From contig UQZF01000139.1 of the NCBI GenBank assembly GCA_900545455.1, positions 1 through 7,634 on the forward strand: a stretch of 7,634 bases of DNA, given 5' to 3'. Below the pieces are notes generated by a model that saw nothing but the letters and a program-made list of their open reading frames with translations, was not told the origin of the DNA and did not search any database. Below are positions 4,130-7,634 of the stretch, in pieces (within the stretch, counting starts at the first letter, position 1; the number at the start of each line of letters is the position of its first letter). The translations under genes and the position numbers were made by a program. The stretch comes from an uncultured Eubacteriales bacterium. GTDB taxonomy: Bacteria; Bacillota; Clostridia; Lachnospirales; Lachnospiraceae.

Positions 4130-6287
4130 TTACGGCACCTCCCTTGGACTTCATTCTGGCAATACGCTCTGTAATAATCTTAGGAAGCTCAACCTTAGGA
4201 GCATCCGGATGTAAGAGCCATGTTGCTGCATAATGTGTATCACTGATCTTGAACATCGGCGGCTGCATCTCAAAATCAATCTGAAGCGCATACTTGTTAC
4301 GGTCTGCGAATGCGTCACCAACCGGTGGGTAAATCATGTTAGGAGGCGTTCCCGGAATAGCCTCGAGCTTCTCGTTCGTGTCAACATCCGGCATGGCTGA
4401 AAGAAGAGCCCATGTGTATGGATGTGCAGGAGAATAGAATACATCCTGACATGTACCTGTCTCAACAATCTTACCCGCATACATAACTGCGATTCTGTCC
4501 GCCATGTTGGCAACAACACCGAGGTCATGTGTGATGAAGATGATTGAGAGGTTACGATCCTTCTTAATCTTGTTGATAAGCTCAAGTATCTGGGCCTGAA
4601 TAGTAACGTCGAGCGCTGTTGTAGGCTCATCACAGATAAGGATATCAGGGTCAGCGGCAAGCGCAATCGCGATAACGATACGCTGTCTCATACCACCTGA
4701 GAACTCGAACGGATACTGGCGGTATCTCTTTCTGACATCAGGAATACCAACCTCCTCCATGAGCTTGAGAGCCTTGTACTTAGCCATTGACTTAGTAACC
4801 TTCATGACAACACCTGATGCATTGTTCTTGAAGAACTTGATAAGCTCACTTGTCTCATTCTGATAATTTCTTGAATCTGCCACCTCAAGAACCTCCTTAT
4901 AATGGTTCTCAAGTCTCTCTATAAGGTCAACAATGTTCTCCTGAACCAGGTCAAGGTCAACTGCCATAGAAGGTGCAACCTTCCATGAAGGCGTCTTTCC
5001 CTTGGCAACAAGCTTCTCATACTTAGCTGACTGCTTAGCATGCTTCTTCGCTGCTGTGACATTCTTGTTGATACCCGTAAAGTATGAATTGATGAGAATC
5101 TTTAAGGTACTGCCGAATGTGTAGGCAACACTGTCCTTGTGAATCTCAAGCTTATCTATCGATGCGTCGATAGCCTTTGCCATGATTGCTGCTGCGTCAA
5201 GACATACCTTCTTATCAAGCTTGTCAGCCTCAAATACCGACTTCTGCTCTGCAACAACCTTGAGTGCCTCCTTCTTGAGCTCATTATACTTCTTTGCATT
5301 ATGCTCAAGAGCGCCTGCTGCGCACTCACGGAAATTATCAATGAAGTTCTCATCAGCATACTTTCTGAGAAAATCATTGAGTTCCTTTACGCTCTTCTGC
5401 GGAAGAGGTTCATTTGCAAACGTGATGTAATAGCCCATACTGAAAAAGTCAGGCTCATCCTTCTTAACAGCAGTCTCAAGAATCTTATCCATCTCCTTGA
5501 GAACGCGAGGTACTTGAACGTAGTTCCTGCTCTTTATCTCACTGCCTGACACACTCTTAAGCTCGCCGATAAGTCTTTTAAGTTCGGAAGCCTCCGTATC
5601 ACTTACAACCCAGTCGTTGAATGAGTCACCTGCAAGACGGATAATCTCCTTCAATGTGTACTTCTCATCCTCAAATGCATTCTTTTCAATATAGAAAAGA
5701 ACGTCCTTTATCTCATCATGAGCCTCAAGAGCTGCCTCATGAGCCTCATTATATGCCTGCTCTAACTCAATGTGCTTGAACTCGAACTTATCGAAGTTCT
5801 TACACATCTGTCTTAACGCCTCAGCCTTAACTGAATTGCCTGCCGCCTCTGCCTCAACCATAGCATCCGCTAGGAGAGCAAGTGTATCGTTGAAAGCCGA
5901 ACGACATGATTTCTGACGTGCCTTACCCTTTAAGAGCATCGCCTCTGTAAGCTGCTTACCGATACGCATGATAGGGTTAAGGGATGACAGCGGATCCTGG
6001 AAAATCATGGCTATCTTATCACCGCGGACATGATAGAACTCATCCTCGGAGATACGAAGAAGATCCATACCATCGTATATTATGGAACCACTCTCCACTA
6101 TAGAGTTACCTGCAAGGATACCGAGTATTGCCTTGCTGGTAACTGACTTACCGGAACCGGACTCTCCTACGATTGCAAGAGTCTCACCCTTATTTAAATC
6201 AAAGCTTATATTTCTAACAGCCTGTACCTTTCCCGCCGGAGTACGGAAGGAAATGACAAGATTATTAACTGATAACTTTTTTTCCAT
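4119..6287 (-). CDS. oppD: Oligopeptide ABC transporter ATP-binding subunit OppD, with very large helical insert
   Basis: A cytoplasmic ATPase of a peptide importer, 722 residues against about 330-360 for the family. The ABC core is complete: Walker A GESGSGKS (41-48), Q-loop FQDP (96-99) with SSLNPIMRIGKQLTEA, signature FSGGMRQR (529-536), Walker B ILICDEP (549-555), D-loop TALD (557-560), switch His587, and HPYTWALLSAMP (622-633). Between ~123 and ~503 lies an extra segment of about 380 residues, rich in Lys, Glu and Ala, mostly helical and soluble, with no recognised domain. It replaces a short linker in the helical subdomain that faces the permease. The C-terminal OPP region is recognisable (PGTPPNMIYPPVG, then DTHYAATWLLHPDAP), but all four usual cysteines are replaced (Asp658, Asn664, Asp671, Thr689). 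The ATG at 6287 follows GGAGG at an 11-nt distance; only 6 bp separate it from oppC. The frame is uninterrupted and composition looks like that of its neighbours, so this is not an assembly fusion by appearance. Confidence 0.92.
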   Translation of the reverse strand: MEKKLSVNNLVISFRTPAGKVQAVRNISFDLNKGETLAIVGESGSGKSVTSKAILGILAGNSIVESGSIIYDGMDLLRISEDEFYHVRGDKIAMIFQDPLSSLNPIMRIGKQLTEAMLLKGKARQKSCRSAFNDTLALLADAMVEAEAAGNSVKAEALRQMCKNFDKFEFKHIELEQAYNEAHEAALEAHDEIKDVLFYIEKNAFEDEKYTLKEIIRLAGDSFNDWVVSDTEASELKRLIGELKSVSGSEIKSRNYVQVPRVLKEMDKILETAVKKDEPDFFSMGYYITFANEPLPQKSVKELNDFLRKYADENFIDNFRECAAGALEHNAKKYNELKKEALKVVAEQKSVFEADKLDKKVCLDAAAIMAKAIDASIDKLEIHKDSVAYTFGSTLKILINSYFTGINKNVTAAKKHAKQSAKYEKLVAKGKTPSWKVAPSMAVDLDLVQENIVDLIERLENHYKEVLEVADSRNYQNETSELIKFFKNNASGVVMKVTKSMAKYKALKLMEEVGIPDVRKRYRQYPFEFSGGMRQRIVIAIALAADPDILICDEPTTALDVTIQAQILELINKIKKDRNLSIIFITHDLGVVANMADRIAVMYAGKIVETGTCQDVFYSPAHPYTWALLSAMPDVDTNEKLEAIPGTPPNMIYPPVGDAFADRNKYALQIDFEMQPPMFKISDTHYAATWLLHPDAPKVELPKIITERIARMKSKGGAVNAE

Positions 6288-6293
6288 TTTGTA

Positions 6294-7634
6294 TTATTCC
6301 TCCGTTCCTCTTAAGGATGGGTTAAACGCATCACGAAGACCATTTCCGAACAGGTTGAACGAAATCATAAGTAAGGAAATGACAATCGCCGGGAAAAATA
6401 TAATGTGCGGATAAGTTGAAAGAAGCGGCTTACCTGCTGATAACATACTTCCGAGTGATGACATTGTAGCTGAGTCAAGGTTAACAATACCTAAGTATGT
6501 CATGTTGGACTCGCTGAATATAACATTAGGAATCATAAGGATGGAACCTGTGATGATTGTACCCAATGCGTTAGGGAATATATGCTTGAACATAAGTCTT
6601 GAATCCCTTGCACCAAGTGTACGGGCTGCAAGAATATATTCCTGATTCTTAAAACGATAGAACTGCATACGAACACGGCTTGCCATGCCAATCCAGCCTG
6701 TGAGCACGAACGCGAACAGGAAGGATATGACTACACCGACCTTGCTTGCAAGGTGGAGCTGGAAGAGCGTTACAACTACTACGAAAGGAACACCGCTCAG
6801 GATATCTGAGATACGCTCCATTATAAGGTCAATCGCACCGCCGTAGTATCCTTCAACAGCACCATATATGGCACCGAGGAAAAGATTGATTGCAGACACA
6901 CCAAGGGCAAGTAAGATTGAGAATCTTACAGCCTTTGCAAGTCTTGTGAGAATATCCTGACCATAAGCGTTGGTTCCGAAGAGGAATGAAGGCTCATGAC
7001 CGTATCTGTACTGGAAGTAGGTGTATGTGAATACACGAACCTGATATGACTTGGCTGTGGATGTACCGCCCACAACAGCGTAACGGTAAGAGCCGTCATC
7101 GCCGGCAATACGGATACTGTCATAGTCATCCGCACCCTTTGTCTTGTATATCTCAATAAAGTTACCGTTCTTGTCAAGCTTTGGAAGTCCCTTGTTGGTA
7201 CACTGATACCAGATGTTTGCATCATTTTTAAGTGTAGCAACCTTGAGGGATGATGTATCAACTGCAGGATAGATTACCTGCACGCCCGTCTCATTCTGCC
7301 AAGCCTGAATTGCCTGATAATCCTGTGCGGAAAGTGTCAGGTAAATCATGCCGTTCTTTAAGTAAGAATCTGTTCTTACCTTATAGTATGTTGCATTGTT
7401 GTTGGCTGCATCCTGAAATGTTGAGTATACCTCGGCAGTAGGATTGTGTCCTGTCTCCACAGCAATGGCTTCTCTTCTTAAATAATCGCCCTCTGAGAGT
7501 GTCTCTTTGGAGCAGCCGTCCCAGCCTGCCCATGCAAATAAGCTGCTCTTCGGAAGAAGCTTGCCGTACTGTAAGTATGTCGTGTCCGTAGCTGCCTTCG
7601 TGTAATTGTTCTCACAAAAAATCGGAATAAATAT
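6294..7634 (-). CDS. oppC: Oligopeptide ABC transporter permease OppC with enlarged extracytoplasmic loop (5' end outside window)
   Basis: An inner-membrane permease forming half of the peptide channel with OppB. The open frame runs through the window edge with no stop, so 446 residues are visible; a GTG at 7460 inside it is not a credible start. Visible residues 1-6 (IFIPIF) look like the end of the first membrane helix. About 210 extracytoplasmic residues (~7-218) follow, with many Tyr, Asn and Asp and no membrane helix. Then comes the family motif FGTNAYGQDILTRL (219-232) that leads into the transport core: membrane helices at ~238-261, ~281-298, ~299-318, ~355-376 and ~410-432. The permease EAA loop, YILAARTLGARDSRL leading into FKHIFPN, is at ~333-354. 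Ordinary OppC has only about 40-60 residues before the FGTD motif, so the loop is greatly expanded. It is followed after 6 bp by oppD. OppB and the peptide-binding protein OppA would be expected upstream, beyond the edge. Confidence 0.9.
   Translation of the reverse strand: MFIPIFCENNYTKAATDTTYLQYGKLLPKSSLFAWAGWDGCSKETLSEGDYLRREAIAVETGHNPTAEVYSTFQDAANNNATYYKVRTDSYLKNGMIYLTLSAQDYQAIQAWQNETGVQVIYPAVDTSSLKVATLKNDANIWYQCTNKGLPKLDKNGNFIEIYKTKGADDYDSIRIAGDDGSYRYAVVGGTSTAKSYQVRVFTYTYFQYRYGHEPSFLFGTNAYGQDILTRLAKAVRFSILLALGVSAINLFLGAIYGAVEGYYGGAIDLIMERISDILSGVPFVVVVTLFQLHLASKVGVVISFLFAFVLTGWIGMASRVRMQFYRFKNQEYILAARTLGARDSRLMFKHIFPNALGTIITGSILMIPNVIFSESNMTYLGIVNLDSATMSSLGSMLSAGKPLLSTYPHIIFFPAIVISLLMISFNLFGNGLRDAFNPSLRGTEE

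Noticed and set aside
5139..5549. Plus-strand open frame (136 codons) opposite the OppD insert
   Set aside because: The Leu/Cys-rich translation is typical of an antisense shadow; no start signals, and the minus frame is continuous and flanked by OppD motifs.
4779..5921. OppD insert as an intein or an inserted mobile gene
   Set aside because: No intein splice residues (Cys/Ser start, His-Asn end) or endonuclease motifs, no direct repeats or start signals seen, and the insert is not at a conserved catalytic motif as inteins usually are.
7458..7460. GTG at 7460 as the start of the permease
   Set aside because: The frame stays open to the window edge, no ribosome binding site precedes the GTG, and OppC needs an N-terminal membrane helix, whose end is visible at 7617-7634.

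Overview
The window looks like a chromosomal segment from a Gram-positive anaerobe of the Clostridia, most likely a Lachnospiraceae member of the Lachnospira/Roseburia/Butyrivibrio kind. Reasons: moderate-to-low GC, AT-rich spacers, strong AGGAGG ribosome binding sites, extended -10 promoters, U-tailed intrinsic terminators, an S4-less RsuA-type pseudouridine synthase, a PocR-domain chemoreceptor and a FeoB-associated Cys-rich mini-protein. The genus is inference; there is no rRNA or other marker. All genes supported here lie on the minus strand, so transcription runs from high to low coordinates.

Right part (2586 to the right edge): the distal half of an oligopeptide ABC transporter operon. 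In transcription order it holds oppC (permease, 5' end outside the window), oppD (ATPase), oppF (ATPase) and a small three-helix membrane protein resembling DUF3899. Spacing is 6 bp between oppC and oppD, then overlaps of 11 bp and 1 bp, so the four genes are one translationally coupled unit. The permease and both ATPases are enlarged relative to the family. OppC has an extracytoplasmic segment of about 210 residues before its FGTN motif. OppD is 722 residues, about twice the usual size, because about 380 residues lie between the Q-loop and the ABC signature; it has also lost all four cysteines of its C-terminal motif. OppF has a charged helical insert between Walker A and the Q-loop. The core catalytic motifs are intact, so this is probably a working but remodelled transporter. 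It is the strongest candidate for something under-described.

Middle part (2225-2585): a good sigma-A-type promoter drives a 45-residue FeoB-associated Cys-rich membrane protein, an orphan with no feoA/feoB in view. After it come two tandem terminators separated by a perfect 18-bp inverted repeat.

Left-middle part (1051-2224): a promoter with an extended -10 drives a soluble 256-residue PocR-domain protein ending in a minimal chemoreceptor hairpin, closed by a strong terminator. PocR domains sense propanediol-like ligands. The next gene, with its own leader, is rhaD (L-rhamnulose-1-phosphate aldolase), whose product L-lactaldehyde is the precursor of 1,2-propanediol. The sensor and the enzyme therefore plausibly belong to one metabolic theme, deoxyhexose use and propanediol formation, although they are separate transcription units.

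Left edge (1-219): a 45-nt bipartite hairpin with a U5 tail follows rhaD. It also contains the probable promoter and ribosome binding site of the next gene, an S4-less RsuA-family pseudouridine synthase cut by the window edge. No tRNA, rRNA, CRISPR array, IS element or phage gene was found.
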